64,000 nt of DNA, from contig JAKZZE010000004.1 in assembly GCA_024220505.1 (NCBI GenBank), positions 1,550,001 to 1,614,000 of the forward strand. The letters are read 5' to 3'. Below, one piece after another: positions 12,536-23,755 of this stretch (position 1 is the stretch's first letter; each line of letters opens with the position of its first letter). The translations under genes were made by a program, and so were the position numbers. The DNA comes from Rhizopus arrhizus. Lineage: Eukaryota; Mucoromycota; Mucoromycetes; Mucorales; Rhizopodaceae. The notes under the pieces are model-generated. The model ran no database searches. It saw only the letters and a list, made by a program, of their open reading frames with translations, and had not been told where the DNA came from.

Positions 12536-12717
12536 ATTTGTGTAAAACAGCAATAATAACGAAAGAAGAAGAAGACGTGCTAAATCAACAAAAAAAGTAG
12601 ATATTTATATTTTTTTTGATTATTAATACGAATCTAATGTATTATTAATCATCTGAGACAAAAGTGACGGCTTCTGAGTCAGCAGTATGGAATAATCTGG
12701 GTAATTCAAATTCTATA

Positions 12718-12933
12718 GGGCACCCTGAAAAATGGTCCGGATGTTGCTGAAATATTTGATCATTTGTAGCTCCCTTTGAGCTTTTGTGTGACACGTCAAA
12801 TTTTTACTAAAAATAAAGTAATGTTTTCTCTTCAAAATAATGTTTGATTTGTTCAATTTGATTGAGATTTGGTAAAGCTATAGCGGTATTTGTGAATAAT
12901 TTAAAAACATCCGGACCATTTTTCCACCTACTG
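12718..12933. mobile_element. small MITE-like inverted-repeat element
   Basis: About 216 bp without coding potential. Inverted arms share GAAAAATGGTCCGGATGTT (19 bp exact) at 12727-12745 and in reverse near 12902-12924. The right end is CAGTAGGTGG next to TA (12934-12935). On the left, TA precedes GGGCACCC, so the outermost bases do not match and the left end is uncertain. TA target and CAGT end suggest a Tc1-type nonautonomous element. Confidence 0.55.
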
Positions 12934-12935
12934 TA

Positions 12936-13532
12936 TATTTCGCTTACTTCATACCACAAAAGCCTAGCGTATAGTAGTCTAAAACGTCGTAATCTCTCGT
13001 TTCAGTATGACAATGACACAAGGCACAAGTCAACGCATGTCACAAACTCAATATTTGATAACAGCGCTTCTGTGCTACAAGTTTAGCCGCCACTAATCCC
13101 GGCCTAAGTCCGCTTAAGCATGCCAGGTGGCAATTGATGGCAAAGGTATGATGATACGACACTAGATCAAAAAGGGTCGATGATCTTTGGAAAAGAATAG
13201 TTAAAGAGCCGGGTTCTTTTACTGAAAATGATATACACGCATATTATTAGCATATGCAAAGAAGAATATCCGATAATATCAAGAGATGAGATGATTATAT
13301 AAAGTCTAAGATTTTAGCCACTTTTGCGGTTTCTAGAAAATATAAGATTTTATAAATTCAAAGCACGCTTATCGCTCAGTTTTAACAATGTCATGCTTAG
13401 AACATACATAGATTACAATGACTAGTATATCCTCCTTCTAGTACGGTTTCATGACTATTGCAATTACCATGAGCAGGTAATGGTAGTTAAAAGCTAAAAA
13501 AAAGTTTTGTGCACCAGTTTTGTCCGCTACTG
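12936..13532 (+). mobile_element. truncated second copy of the CAGTAGCGG Tc1 relic
   Basis: The reverse complement of this stretch matches 6910-7505 almost base for base, including the decayed NPGLSPLKH region and the terminal repeat GTGCACCAGTTTTGTCCGCT. Only the terminus at 13532 survives; similarity stops at the MITE-like element. The end abuts TA (13533-13534), which is also a TA in the intact homologous site at 44098-44099. Confidence 0.88.
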
Positions 13533-13684
13533 TATAGATTTACAATCTATTTTTTTCAAGCTTTTTTCTGATATAAAAATCAGCTTTCTAACATTTAAAT
13601 CCGGGTTCTCACTCATTTAATAGAATTACCACTATCAAAAAAGATCAACTTTATCAACTTGGATAACGGTGATTGGGTGCAGTG
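13533..13684 (+). mobile_element. element X: 152-bp right end of a CACTG-TIR element
   Basis: It matches the right end of element B (44098-44249) with one visible difference (CCGGG versus CCGAG) over equal lengths. It ends GATTGGGTGCAGTG. The rest of X was replaced by the Tc1 relic on its left. It is followed by GGCC and then the start of element A. Confidence 0.85.
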
Positions 13685-14239
13685 GGCCCACTGCACATAA
13701 TTGCTATATATATAGCATTATATTTGACAGAATATAATGAGATATTTCGGGTTTACGTCAATATATTTACAGATTCCATAAAATATGTACTTCGTATATT
13801 TTGCTCGAAATGTTAAGATATGTATATAAAATACCGTGTTACTTTTGGTGACGCGCCGCTTCATTGTTCTTTCTACGATGATACACAAACATAACGCTTT
13901 TCCATTGGACCTTACATGCTTGCGTTTCTCTTTGATGCTATTTCTTTATTGGCTTATAGCCTTTTAGCAAAGCTTCCTTATAGGTCTATTTCTCTTTAAT
14001 ATTACTTCTTTATTGGCTTATTGCCTTTTCACAATACTTTCTTATTGGTTTATTATGATTATATATAGCTCTGGATGATTTGTATTAGGAAAAAAATAGG
14101 CTTAAAATACGGTATTATTGGTCAAAAATGTGGTTTTATTCATTTATTTTTGGGCTCTTTTGCCATATTGATTATATATTATTGGTTCATTTGATTATTA
14201 AATATGATTTAAAAAAAAAAGAGTGGGGGGAGGAGCAGG

Positions 14240-14899
14240 TGTTAAGGATACATAAGATTATAGTCACTTTATTTTAGTAAAAGGAATCAGATATGATCCT
14301 GAATAATATGTTGACATAACTTGGAATCATTTATAACATTATTCCCAACACAGATCAATAAAATACTTTGATTAGATTTTTATATTAAGCTTTATTCATA
14401 TTTACTTCACATAGTCAAATAAGATGACATGGTTGTAATATAGTTTAGTGATAGTATGAGCATGTTGAATAAGGAATGACGATTACTTACCGGATCATCA
14501 TTAGTCATGAAAACATTTATCCTGACTGAGATATTATTGTTAGCAATGATATCCAATCACGGAACTAAAGGTCATTATATTCATCCGTACCGTCTCCTTA
14601 AATAGTCTTTATCCAGAGTTATCTGAAACCATCCCAATAGCATAATTGACAATACAAGCTAGGAACAGGCTAAACTAATAATTAGAAATCGTAATCATCT
14701 ATTCTGTCAAGTTGATTATAAATCTGTCCTAATTCTTTATCCGTATCATGTCTATAAATACTCTCACTTTTTACATGTAGAATTTATTTTGATCAAATAA
14801 TAGTTATCTTAACTTAATAAAGAGATACCAAGTTCTAACAGTATTTCTTTATCTTTGATTGCTATATTATATTTACCTAAAACTCCCCTATCCTAAACA
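14240..14899 (+). repeat. 5' LTR of Gypsy-2
   Basis: 660 bp, TGTTAAGGATACA ... CCTATCCTAAACA. The same LTR occurs at 20008-20667 and, inverted and slightly diverged, at 50827-51488. Confidence 0.96.
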
Positions 14900-14923
14900 T
14901 TTTTTACTGTTAATTACTTGCAA

Positions 14924-17900
14924 ATGAATTCTACTGTTGAAAACTCTGGTGTTAATACTGCTGAAACTAATTCTATGGGCGCAGCAAGTGGTTCCAATGA
15001 CTATTCACAAGACTTCAATGAAGGGTCTTCCTTGTCTTCTGCTGGTATGTCTATTCAAGATGATTCAGCTATGGTTGTTGACTCTGTTTCTGGTTTTGTA
15101 CCTTCTTCTATGGTGACAAATACGAAGGAGGACAACGTTGCCATTAATCTTACGCAACTGCGCAGTGAGATGGATGAGCAGTTGAAGATGTTTTGTCATG
15201 TAAGGGCTTCAGGTGATGATGCAGCCATTGATGAAGCACTTCAAGGAATAGACAAAACAAAGCGCAGAATTGCAGCAATGTTAGAATGTCAATCCTTTTT
15301 CAAGAAACTTGACATGCATCAAAACCCCACTGGAGGTAGCAATGCGGTTTCTGCTGGGCTTTCCTTGTCTCATAGGGATTTGCCTAAATTTCAGTTGGCT
15401 ACCAGTGTCCTTAGGCCCTTTCCAAATGAAGAGGTTTTTGAATCTGTGGAGCACTTCTTGACAAAATTTGAAAACATCATTGAGGGTTCCTCATATCAGA
15501 GTGTTGAGCATGTTTGGAAAAAGTTTTTGCCACTTTGCTTACCTTACAGTGACAATGCCTGGGTAGAGACCGAGCTCAAAAGATGTCGTAACTGGTCCGA
15601 AGCAAGACAAGCATTCGTAGATCATCATGGATCAAGCATGTCAAGTAGCTATTACAATGACTTGGTTTTTACAATGACGATGAGCAGCAAGGAATCTATT
15701 AGTGATTATTCTAAGAAATTTCTGCAAGCTGTTTTCTATGCGGGACTTCCTAAGGATGATCCACGTATCGCTGATCGTTTTTTGGCATCGTTGACGCTAC
15801 CTGTCCAAACAATCATCCGTATGACTGTGACAAGAGTAGAAGGAAAACGAAGCAGACCCCACAATTGGACGGTCGAGTACTTATCGCAAGTGGGACGTGA
15901 TGTCCTTGGTGACGATAACAGTCTGTATGCTGAAGCCACTGCTATGATTCCTGGTGCAAATCGGGTAAAGAAGCAAGAAGGTGTAGGTCATGGGCTTGCA
16001 AGCAAGCATCGCATCAGCAAGCCTATCAAGGCAAACAAGTTGGCCAAATCTTTCTTTTGTTCCCATCATGGAAAAAATAACACTCATAATTCCAATGATT
16101 GTTACAGCCTGAAGAATAGAGCTGAGAAGAGCACGGAGAAAAAAGAAAATAATTGTTACAAGTGCCATCAACCATGGTTTAAAGGCCATGTATGCAAAAA
16201 AGATGAGCCTAGAAGAGTTCTTGCTGTTTCCAAGATAGAGAAACAAGAAGACAGTCAAATTGACAAGGCCACTGCCGAAGTTGAGGCGATGATGGAAGAC
16301 TTGAGTTACGATTGTAAGTATCCAAGTAAAAACAAGGATAAAGCATGTAGTGATAACAGTGCATTTAACTTATTGACTCCCATCTTTATAGAGAACGTAA
16401 AGCTTATTGGTTTGATTGATACTGGAAGCGATGCAAGTTTCATTGATATCATTTCTTTGAATAAAAAGTTAAAAATCAATAAAGTTAATAAAATTACTGG
16501 TTCCTATAATTTTTTGTCTCATAATAATGAAATTTCTCGTATTGGGATTACTGATCCGTTGCAATTTAAATATGCAAATGGTATTCAGTTTAAACATTCA
16601 TTAGAAGTAATGAAGTTTAACAAAGAATTCGAATTTGATATTCTTCTTGGAACTGATATCTTGCCTAAAATGAATATTGGTTTAACTGGTGTAGCATTTA
16701 AATTGGATGGTAAACATTCACACTCTGATACTACAGCCAACGATAATCTAATTTTAGAAAATATCAATATTGATCGTGAAAATAAATATGAGCCTGATAA
16801 TTCGCCAGCTGGTACTCCCAGACAAAGGGCAGAATTTTTCAAAATAATTAAAGAGGCCATTGATGAGAACCAGAGCATTCCTATTGAATCTTCATGTCCA
16901 ATGCCTGAGTCCATTATCCACCTTCCCACTAAAGAAGGCGCTACGGCTTATAGACGGCAATATCCAATTCCGCACGCTTTAAGACCAGTATTAGACAAGC
17001 AAATAAAAGAGTGGTTGGAGACTGGTACCATTATCAAGTCCAAAATCAACACATCTTTTAATAGTCCACTCCTTCTCGTTCCTAAGAGAAATAAAGCTGG
17101 TGAAATTGTTAATCATCGGGTGTGTTTGGATGTGAGACTGTTGAATAAAATATTACCTCCCACTTTCAATTATCCTGTTCCATTGATCAGAGATATCTTT
17201 GATAACCTGGCTGGTAAAAAGGTGTTTACAACACTTGATTTGTCTAATGCATACCATCGATTCAAAGTTGCATCTGAAGATGTACATAAATTAACCTTCA
17301 CACATAACAATGCCCAATATTCTTTCATTAAAGGATGTTTTGGAGTAAAAATGCTGACTTCCCAATTCCAAAAGTGCTTAGCAACCCTATTTGATGGGAT
17401 TGACTGTGTACAAAACTTTGTTGATGACTGTATTATTGCTAGTGATAGTTATGAACAGCATGCAAAAGATGTGAAATTGGTGATTGATAAGCTGACCTCT
17501 GTAAATTTAATAATAAATCCAGAAAAATGTGTATGGTTTCAACAATCAGTTCGACTTTTAGGCTTTGTTGTAAACACGACAGGCACTAAAGTAGATCGTA
17601 AAAAGCTAACAAATGTTGAAAATTGGCCACTTCCTAACAAAAGTAATAAGCAAATCCAACAATTTATGGGTTTGATCAACTACTTTAGAGAATACATCCC
17701 AATGATTTCCAGAGTAGCTGAACCAATCACAAGATTGAGTAATGCTGCCAATGTGGAAGAATTGTGGACTGATGAGCAAACAAACAGTTTTTATGCTTTA
17801 AAAAAGATCTTGCAGTCAGACATGATTTTGCATTATCCCAATTTAAATAAAAAGTTCTATGTGGCTACAGATGCATCGTTATATGGTGTTGCGGCAGTTC

Positions 17901-19843
17901 TTTATCAGAAAGACGAACATGATCGTGACAAGTATATCAGTTTTATCTCCTCTTCGTTGACACCTTCGCAAAGACGTTGGAGTACAACTAAAAGAGAGCT
18001 GTATGCAATCGTATTAGCACTCAACAAATTCAGGAAATTTTTATGGGGCAGACACTTTACCGTTTATAGTGATCATAAAGCCTTAGTTTATCTACATACC
18101 CAGAAAATTGCTAATCCTATGATGATCGGCTGGATTGAGACACTTCTTGACTTTGATTTTGATGTAGTCCATATCCCTGGTATATTGAATAAGCTTCCTG
18201 ACATGTTAAGCCGTTTGTATCCACCTTTACAGGATAGCTACAAACTGGTGGAGGATAATGTGCCAAGCAAATTAGATAACCGTAACAAGAAAAGAGTTGT
18301 TGCTAAAAGAAAGAAATATAGCAGAGATAAAATTATTAATGTTCTTGCTACAAAATTGATAGAAACTAAAAATGAACGTACCGATTACATGACTCCTCCT
18401 GAAGAAGAGAGAGATGCTATACTTAGAGAAACACATTCCTTTGGACATTATGGATACCAAGCAATAGTCAGAGACATTCATAGTCGAGGCATGCATTGGA
18501 CTAATATTTATGATGAAGCAAAGAGTATTGTGAGTTCCTGTACCGAATGTCAGAAACATAACATTAGCAAGAGAGGCTATCACCCTTTGACTAACGTTAT
18601 GGCTAATAGGCCGTTTGATCATATAGCTATTGATCTTGCAGGACCACTTCCAGTGACGGATGAGGGTTACTTGTTCTTATTAGTTGTCACTGACATTTGT
18701 ACAAAATACGTTGTAATCAGGGCACTAAAAAACAAACAATCAGATACCATTGCAAAACAGCTAATTAATATCTTTGGAGATTATGGATTTCCACGAATCA
18801 TTCAAAGTGACAATGGAACTGAATTCAGAAATGCTTTAATGACAAGTATATCAAAAAACCTTGGAATAGATTGTAGATACTCTACTGCGTATCATCCACA
18901 AGGTAATGGAAGTGCTGAAGCTAGTGTAAAAATTGCATTGAATACATTGAGAAAGATGGTACAATCCAATAGTAGAGATTGGGATCATTATCTTCCAATT
19001 GTACAACTCTGTATGAACAGATACATAAAAAACAAATCACTAAGCTCTCCATTCTCACTCATGTATGCTCGCAGAGTAAACTTACCTGACGATTATACAA
19101 ATAAAGAAAAGTATCCACTCCCAAAAGATGTAATGACCATCAAAGAACTTGAAGAACGAGTCAATTACATGGAAAATGTTATATTTCCTGCCATAAATGA
19201 AAGAACCCAAAAGATTAATGAGGAGTATAGTAAGAGATACAATGATAAAAACATACTTGTAAATATCCCCAATGGAACACATGTAATGGTTAGACTGAAT
19301 AGTAGAAGTGGGAAACTTGCACCACTATACGAAGGACCTTATACAGTGGTTCGAAGGAACAAAGGAGGATCATATGAGTTAAAAGATGAGCAGAATGAAT
19401 TAATGCATCGTAACTATACGCCATCTGAATTAAAAATAGTGCATATAGATGAGTCTAATATTGAAGATGAATACTATGAGCTTGAAGACATTAGAGATCA
19501 TCGTGGACCTTCTGGCAACAGAGAGTATTTGGTAAAATGGGCTGGTTATGGTGAACGTGCCAACACATGGCAAAAGGCCGGTGATTTCACAGACCCAACT
19601 ATCATACAAAAATATTGGGATAAACAAGACGAATTGAAAAAGTTGGAACATGAGAGAGCTGAACAAATTGTGAAAAAAGCATCATCCAATTCCAAATATA
19701 ATAAGTCCGATAGTAATTCCACACCTAAAGTGAGTGATGAGAAGAAAGTAAATTCTGTTGAGACAAAGAAAAGAACTCTTCCTACAAATCTTAGCAGAGA
19801 AGAAAGATTGTTAAAGAGAAGACTTAACAAGGAGAAAAAATAA
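14924..19843 (+). CDS. Gypsy-2 Gag-Pol polyprotein with chromodomain
   Basis: A single 1,639-codon frame; the first ATG is at 14924, only 25 bp after the LTR. Gag runs to about residue 420 with two Cys/His motifs: CSHHGKNNTHNSNDC near 378 and CYKCHQPWFKGHVC near 410. Then come the aspartic protease (LIDTGSDAS, about 498), reverse transcriptase (TLDLSNAYHRF, FVDD at about 832), RNase H (YVATDAS, about 980), integrase (HHCC zinc motif about 1165-1212; IDLAGP, SDNGTEF and the E of GSAEAS as the DDE triad), and a chromodomain (YLVKWAGYGERANTW, about 1512-1558). Chromoviral chromodomains usually direct integration to chromatin marks. Lysine-rich tail. Gag and Pol lie in one frame, so no frameshift is needed. 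All core motifs are present. Confidence 0.95.
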   Translation: MNSTVENSGVNTAETNSMGAASGSNDYSQDFNEGSSLSSAGMSIQDDSAMVVDSVSGFVPSSMVTNTKEDNVAINLTQLRSEMDEQLKMFCHVRASGDDAAIDEALQGIDKTKRRIAAMLECQSFFKKLDMHQNPTGGSNAVSAGLSLSHRDLPKFQLATSVLRPFPNEEVFESVEHFLTKFENIIEGSSYQSVEHVWKKFLPLCLPYSDNAWVETELKRCRNWSEARQAFVDHHGSSMSSSYYNDLVFTMTMSSKESISDYSKKFLQAVFYAGLPKDDPRIADRFLASLTLPVQTIIRMTVTRVEGKRSRPHNWTVEYLSQVGRDVLGDDNSLYAEATAMIPGANRVKKQEGVGHGLASKHRISKPIKANKLAKSFFCSHHGKNNTHNSNDCYSLKNRAEKSTEKKENNCYKCHQPWFKGHVCKKDEPRRVLAVSKIEKQEDSQIDKATAEVEAMMEDLSYDCKYPSKNKDKACSDNSAFNLLTPIFIENVKLIGLIDTGSDASFIDIISLNKKLKINKVNKITGSYNFLSHNNEISRIGITDPLQFKYANGIQFKHSLEVMKFNKEFEFDILLGTDILPKMNIGLTGVAFKLDGKHSHSDTTANDNLILENINIDRENKYEPDNSPAGTPRQRAEFFKIIKEAIDENQSIPIESSCPMPESIIHLPTKEGATAYRRQYPIPHALRPVLDKQIKEWLETGTIIKSKINTSFNSPLLLVPKRNKAGEIVNHRVCLDVRLLNKILPPTFNYPVPLIRDIFDNLAGKKVFTTLDLSNAYHRFKVASEDVHKLTFTHNNAQYSFIKGCFGVKMLTSQFQKCLATLFDGIDCVQNFVDDCIIASDSYEQHAKDVKLVIDKLTSVNLIINPEKCVWFQQSVRLLGFVVNTTGTKVDRKKLTNVENWPLPNKSNKQIQQFMGLINYFREYIPMISRVAEPITRLSNAANVEELWTDEQTNSFYALKKILQSDMILHYPNLNKKFYVATDASLYGVAAVLYQKDEHDRDKYISFISSSLTPSQRRWSTTKRELYAIVLALNKFRKFLWGRHFTVYSDHKALVYLHTQKIANPMMIGWIETLLDFDFDVVHIPGILNKLPDMLSRLYPPLQDSYKLVEDNVPSKLDNRNKKRVVAKRKKYSRDKIINVLATKLIETKNERTDYMTPPEEERDAILRETHSFGHYGYQAIVRDIHSRGMHWTNIYDEAKSIVSSCTECQKHNISKRGYHPLTNVMANRPFDHIAIDLAGPLPVTDEGYLFLLVVTDICTKYVVIRALKNKQSDTIAKQLINIFGDYGFPRIIQSDNGTEFRNALMTSISKNLGIDCRYSTAYHPQGNGSAEASVKIALNTLRKMVQSNSRDWDHYLPIVQLCMNRYIKNKSLSSPFSLMYARRVNLPDDYTNKEKYPLPKDVMTIKELEERVNYMENVIFPAINERTQKINEEYSKRYNDKNILVNIPNGTHVMVRLNSRSGKLAPLYEGPYTVVRRNKGGSYELKDEQNELMHRNYTPSELKIVHIDESNIEDEYYELEDIRDHRGPSGNREYLVKWAGYGERANTWQKAGDFTDPTIIQKYWDKQDELKKLEHERAEQIVKKASSNSKYNKSDSNSTPKVSDEKKVNSVETKKRTLPTNLSREERLLKRRLNKEKK

Positions 19844-20007
19844 TAAAAAAAAAAAAAAGAAAAGAAAAACGGACAAAGATAGTCACGGTAAATTACCCGC
19901 AATTTAGCATGAAAATGATCTACCAAATTGATTAGACATTTCATAACGCATACCTATTCACTTTTATGCCGAATCAACAAGGTGTTGTTGAATCTGGTGG
20001 AGGATAA

Positions 20008-20667
20008 TGTTAAGGATACATAAGATTATAGTCACTTTATTTTAGTAAAAGGAATCAGATATGATCCTGAATAATATGTTGACATAACTTGGAATCATTT
20101 ATAACATTATTCCCAACACAGATCAATAAAATACTTTGATTAGATTTTTATATTAAGCTTTATTCATATTTACTTCACATAGTCAAATAAGATGACATGG
20201 TTGTAATATAGTTTAGTGATAGTATGAGCATGTTGAATAAGGAATGACGATTACTTACCGGATCATCATTAGTCATGAAAACATTTATCCTGACTGAGAT
20301 ATTATTGTTAGCAATGATATCCAATCACGGAACTAAAGGTCATTATATTCATCCGTACCGTCTCCTTAAATAGTCTTTATCCAGAGTTATCTGAAACCAT
20401 CCCAATAGCATAATTGACAATACAAGCTAGGAACAGGCTAAACTAATAATTAGAAATCGTAATCATCTATTCTGTCAAGTTGATTATAAATCTGTCCTAA
20501 TTCTTTATCCGTATCATGTCTATAAATACTCTCACTTTTTACATGTAGAATTTATTTTGATCAAATAATAGTTATCTTAACTTAATAAAGAGATACCAAG
20601 TTCTAACAGTATTTCTTTATCTTTGATTGCTATATTATATTTACCTAAAACTCCCCTATCCTAAACA
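20008..20667 (+). repeat. 3' LTR of Gypsy-2
   Basis: 660 bp, same sequence as the 5' LTR by eye; followed by the TSD copy GCAGG. Confidence 0.96.
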
Positions 20668-20739
20668 GCAGGGAATTTATGGGAATAATGAAACATCACC
20701 TTTAAACGGTAGATACAAAATTTTTTTTTTCCAAAATTG

Positions 20740-21180
20740 CACTTACCTTGACCTCAGAAGCATCAAACAATAGAATATAGCAGATAAATCAGGCAAAACA
20801 AACAAATAAAATGAAGCAGCGTCAAAAGAGATCAAAAGCAATATAATGATAAAGACAGTAGACTAAACAGGAGGAAAGTAGAGTCAAAGCTAGATAAAAT
20901 GAAAGATTAATTACAGTAAAACATGATGTACCCGATTTTCTTACATTAAACCACATTAAAAGCCAGAAGACGATGCCAAACTATTCAAACAGCTTCAGAA
21001 TCAAGCCTAAAAAACTAAATTTGATTGTTAATAAAGATAATGAAGATTTAAAAGCATACTTACCATATAAACAGATACAGAAAAGACTCAAGAACTTATG
21101 ATAGACATGAGCATATCTATAAATCTTTAATAAAGAACATTAGAAAAAGAAAATTTAAAAAAGAGAGACTTACCTGGGAT
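20740..21180 (-). ncRNA. possible spliced antisense RNA of element A
   Basis: On the minus strand, splice-donor-like GTAAG sites begin at 21173, 21063, 20944 and 20746 (spacings 110, 119, 198). Each is followed by an intron-like stretch ending in AG, for example ...CAAATTTAG and ...TTTTATCTAG. Element B has donors at 33720, 33591, 33472 and 33282 (129, 119, 190). The last exon ends GAGGTCAAG before GTAAGTG, as in B (ATGGTCAAG). The exon parts contain stops in all frames, so a noncoding role is more likely than a protein. No transcript evidence is available. Confidence 0.4.
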
Positions 21181-21356
21181 AACAAATCAAAAAAAAGAAA
21201 GAAAGAAAAGAAAAGATTCATCTGAGACATCAATCCTTTTATAGATTTTTTGACTTGAATAGAACTGAGTTTACAGTTGAACGCAATAGTATTTAAGGTG
21301 TGTCTAGCTTCAATGTTAAGTTTCTTTACTTTTTCTTCAAAGTACCTTATATCAAT

Positions 21357-21482
21357 ATATCTGAGCGTATTATCGAATTCAACCCTGCACCTGTCAATGC
21401 TCGTGATCCTAGCTCTATCGATATGAACAATACATCAAAGGTGATCATTGCAGAGGTCTCATATTTATTTATAGAGATATAG
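21357..21482 (+). pseudogene. remnant of the element gene in A
   Basis: The frame ISERIIEFNPAPVNARDP aligns with the first residues of the gene in element B (MSDRGIQFNPAPANARGS). The start ATG is ATA here, and the similarity ends after about 25 codons. A short later piece (FEVPEEEQVSIDVVTLPTLY, near 21640-21700) may be a leftover of the last exon. The rest of the gene is deleted. Confidence 0.7.
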
Positions 21483-23234
21483 TTTTACTGTAATTCAGTA
21501 GTATTAAATTTATCTATGAGTATTTACTTTTTGTATAAATACAACAAAAACTTTTATACAATTGATATGTCGCTTTATGAACTCCTTATATACAGCTCCA
21601 AAATCAAACAATAAGAGCCTTTAATACTCACTTTGAAGTTCCAGAGGAAGAACAAGTTTCAATTGATGTTGTTACATTACCGACATTATACAAGTGCCGC
21701 TAAACAAGAATAAATTTTTCATCGAGTAAAATCAATTCAACTTTTGTGATAAGATATTTGAATCTTTTCCCATCATATTCAGTATTATATTGATTAGTTT
21801 ACATAAGTGCACTACTTTACAAAAAAGAAATGATGGAGTTTAGTTAAGTGTACTGCGGTAATCCAAAAAAAAAGAAAAAAAAAAGGCAAATTAATGATAT
21901 TCTTAATCAAAGATAGGACAAAAAGCTCATAAGTAAAAGCATAGATATTGAATAATAAATTGTAATTAGCACACAAAGGTAAATGAAGTAAAACATTTTT
22001 AGTTGACGTCTCAGCTAGATTTTTTTTTTCAAAGTACTTAATCAAAAAAAAAAATTACAATTTCAGTGTAATTTCTAAAACCGCTTTTTATAGCCCAAAG
22101 TAAATCTCTGTATGCTCTATAAATAAAACGAAGGTCCTGTAAGTAGGTTTGTTCAACTTAAGACAATTTGTAAAAGTAAGTATTCTTTTGCAATGTCACT
22201 TTAACATTCTTTTTTTTTTAACATGCACGTAATTCCAACATTGCTTTTTTCACATGCAAGTAATTCCGACATTGCAATTGTCTAATTTCAACATTACTTT
22301 TTCTTTTTTTCTAAATCTATCAAATATTCTATTTTATTTCATTAACAATAACTCTTTCTTATAGTCTCTGTTATAAGGAATCTCAAGACATGTAAATTCA
22401 CTTGATGTTAATATTGTTGTTTCTTTTTGCAATTAAAAATAAAAATGATTACCAAACCCATACCCTTCTATTTTCTGCTTAGCTTTAGTCCTTTAAACAT
22501 TGCACTATCATCTTTGATAGATGCTATTTTCCTTACGGTCAAAAAAAGAAATACCATTTTCTTTTTTCTTTTTTCTTTTTTTTTTCCTTTTTCCTTGTTC
22601 ATTTTTGTTTCTAGCTTTTATCTTTTATTTAACGTTTATATTTATTACTTCCCTATAGGCCATTCTTTTATTTCAATTGTAAATAATTAATTTTACTCTT
22701 CGTTGGATAAAAGCATTGAACTCATGTTCCCTTTCACAATTTAAGTAATGTTGCTCTCTATCTTTTCATTATAAACCTACAAAATTATTTTTTTGGGTAG
22801 ATGTACTATGTACTTTCTTTTTTTGCAGTATAGCAAATCGAGTATGCTTGGCAAGAGGAGGTCGCAGCTCAAGCAGTTAAATTTCCGAGCTTACAGTCCA
22901 ATGGATTTACTTCATTGACCTTTGTTGAAATTAAAAAATCATACACTGAATTTGAAAACTTTTCATTTTCCCAGTTTATAAGTTTGCATGGATTCATGTA
23001 GTACAAAAGAGACAAAATTTTTTTTTACAAGAAATACAATTTCTTTTTATTCAATATACAGATTATAAACATATACATATCGTTATAGATATAACATATA
23101 TTTTTTTCTAGGTTTTTTTTGGTACAAATATTACATCTCTATCCTGCAAATTCAAATTTGTATTATTTTATTCGAAGTTCCACTGTTAAAACACACGAAG
23201 TATAATAATTTAGAATATAGGGATTGGGTGCAGT
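21483..23234 (+). other. 3' noncoding part of element A
   Basis: AT-rich with T runs. From about 22370 it aligns with 43400-44030 of element B (AATCTCAAGACATGTAA..., AAAATAAAAATGATTA, GATCTTTGTTGAA-like blocks, GCATGGATTCATGTAG). No gene is seen. Confidence 0.55.
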
Positions 23235-23299
23235 GGGCCCACTGCAAATAATTGGAGATATTAAACGTAGTTTTTTAGCATAAATGAGCGCAACAACGC

Positions 23300-23704
23300 T
23301 GATGTATCCATCATTCATAACTCGATATGAAAACAGTATTAATAAGCTACATGTAAAATATATCCAATAGATAGGCTACAGGTTAATTCGGATAATCTTC
23401 ATTAAGGATAAGATGCTGCGTAATTGCACGGTTAAATTATATTAAATCCAGGAACTAAATCACAGTCAATCATATACGAGTATTCTATGGATAAATGCTT
23501 ATGATGACAAAGATAACAATGGAAGAACACGTAACCATTATCTATTTGTCATCAGTTATATCATACTCATTAATTATTAATCCATAACATGAAATATTAT
23601 CCGTGTATGAAAAGTATAAATAGAGTATCATTTTCTTATTAAATAAAGCAATCTCTTTATCGAGTCTCGCCCTCTCTTGTTCCTTTCTATTCTTGGATAA
23701 ATCA
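23300..23704 (+). repeat. 5' LTR of Gypsy-3
   Basis: 405 bp, TGATGTATCCATC ... TTGGATAAATCA. Confidence 0.96.
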
Positions 23705-23755
23705 TTTTTTTTGACGAATTCTCTTTACTCTATTATTACTACGCTATTCTCAAAC

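Larger units (their letters stand above)
14240..20667 (+). mobile_element. Gypsy-2: complete Ty3/gypsy chromovirus, TSD GCAGG
   Basis: Two 660-bp LTRs, with no difference seen by eye, enclose one gag-pol frame. GCAGG flanks the element at 14235-14239 and 20668-20672, and the empty site is preserved in element B (GAGCAGGGGATCC near 33210). A purine-rich GGTGGAGGATAA precedes the 3' LTR. No TGG-type tRNA primer site follows the 5' LTR. Identical LTRs and an open frame indicate a recent, possibly competent copy. Confidence 0.95.
13689..23235 (+). mobile_element. element A: CACTG-TIR unit (about 3.1 kb plus Gypsy-2)
   Basis: Starts CACTGCACATAATTG and ends GATTGGGTGCAGTG, with GGCC immediately outside both ends (13685-13688 and 23236-23239). 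Without Gypsy-2 and one TSD it is about 3.1 kb. It is homologous to element B along most of its length: the CGCCGCTTCATT...CTTACATGCTTGCGTTTCTC block at about 13850-13930 pairs with 32862-32940; AACGGTAGATAC with AACGGTAGATGC; the gene start at 21357 with 33928; and the 3' region at 22370-23040 with 43400-44030. The gene itself is mostly deleted. No transposase was found. CACTG ends suggest EnSpm/CACTA-like termini, but this is inference. Confidence 0.7.
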
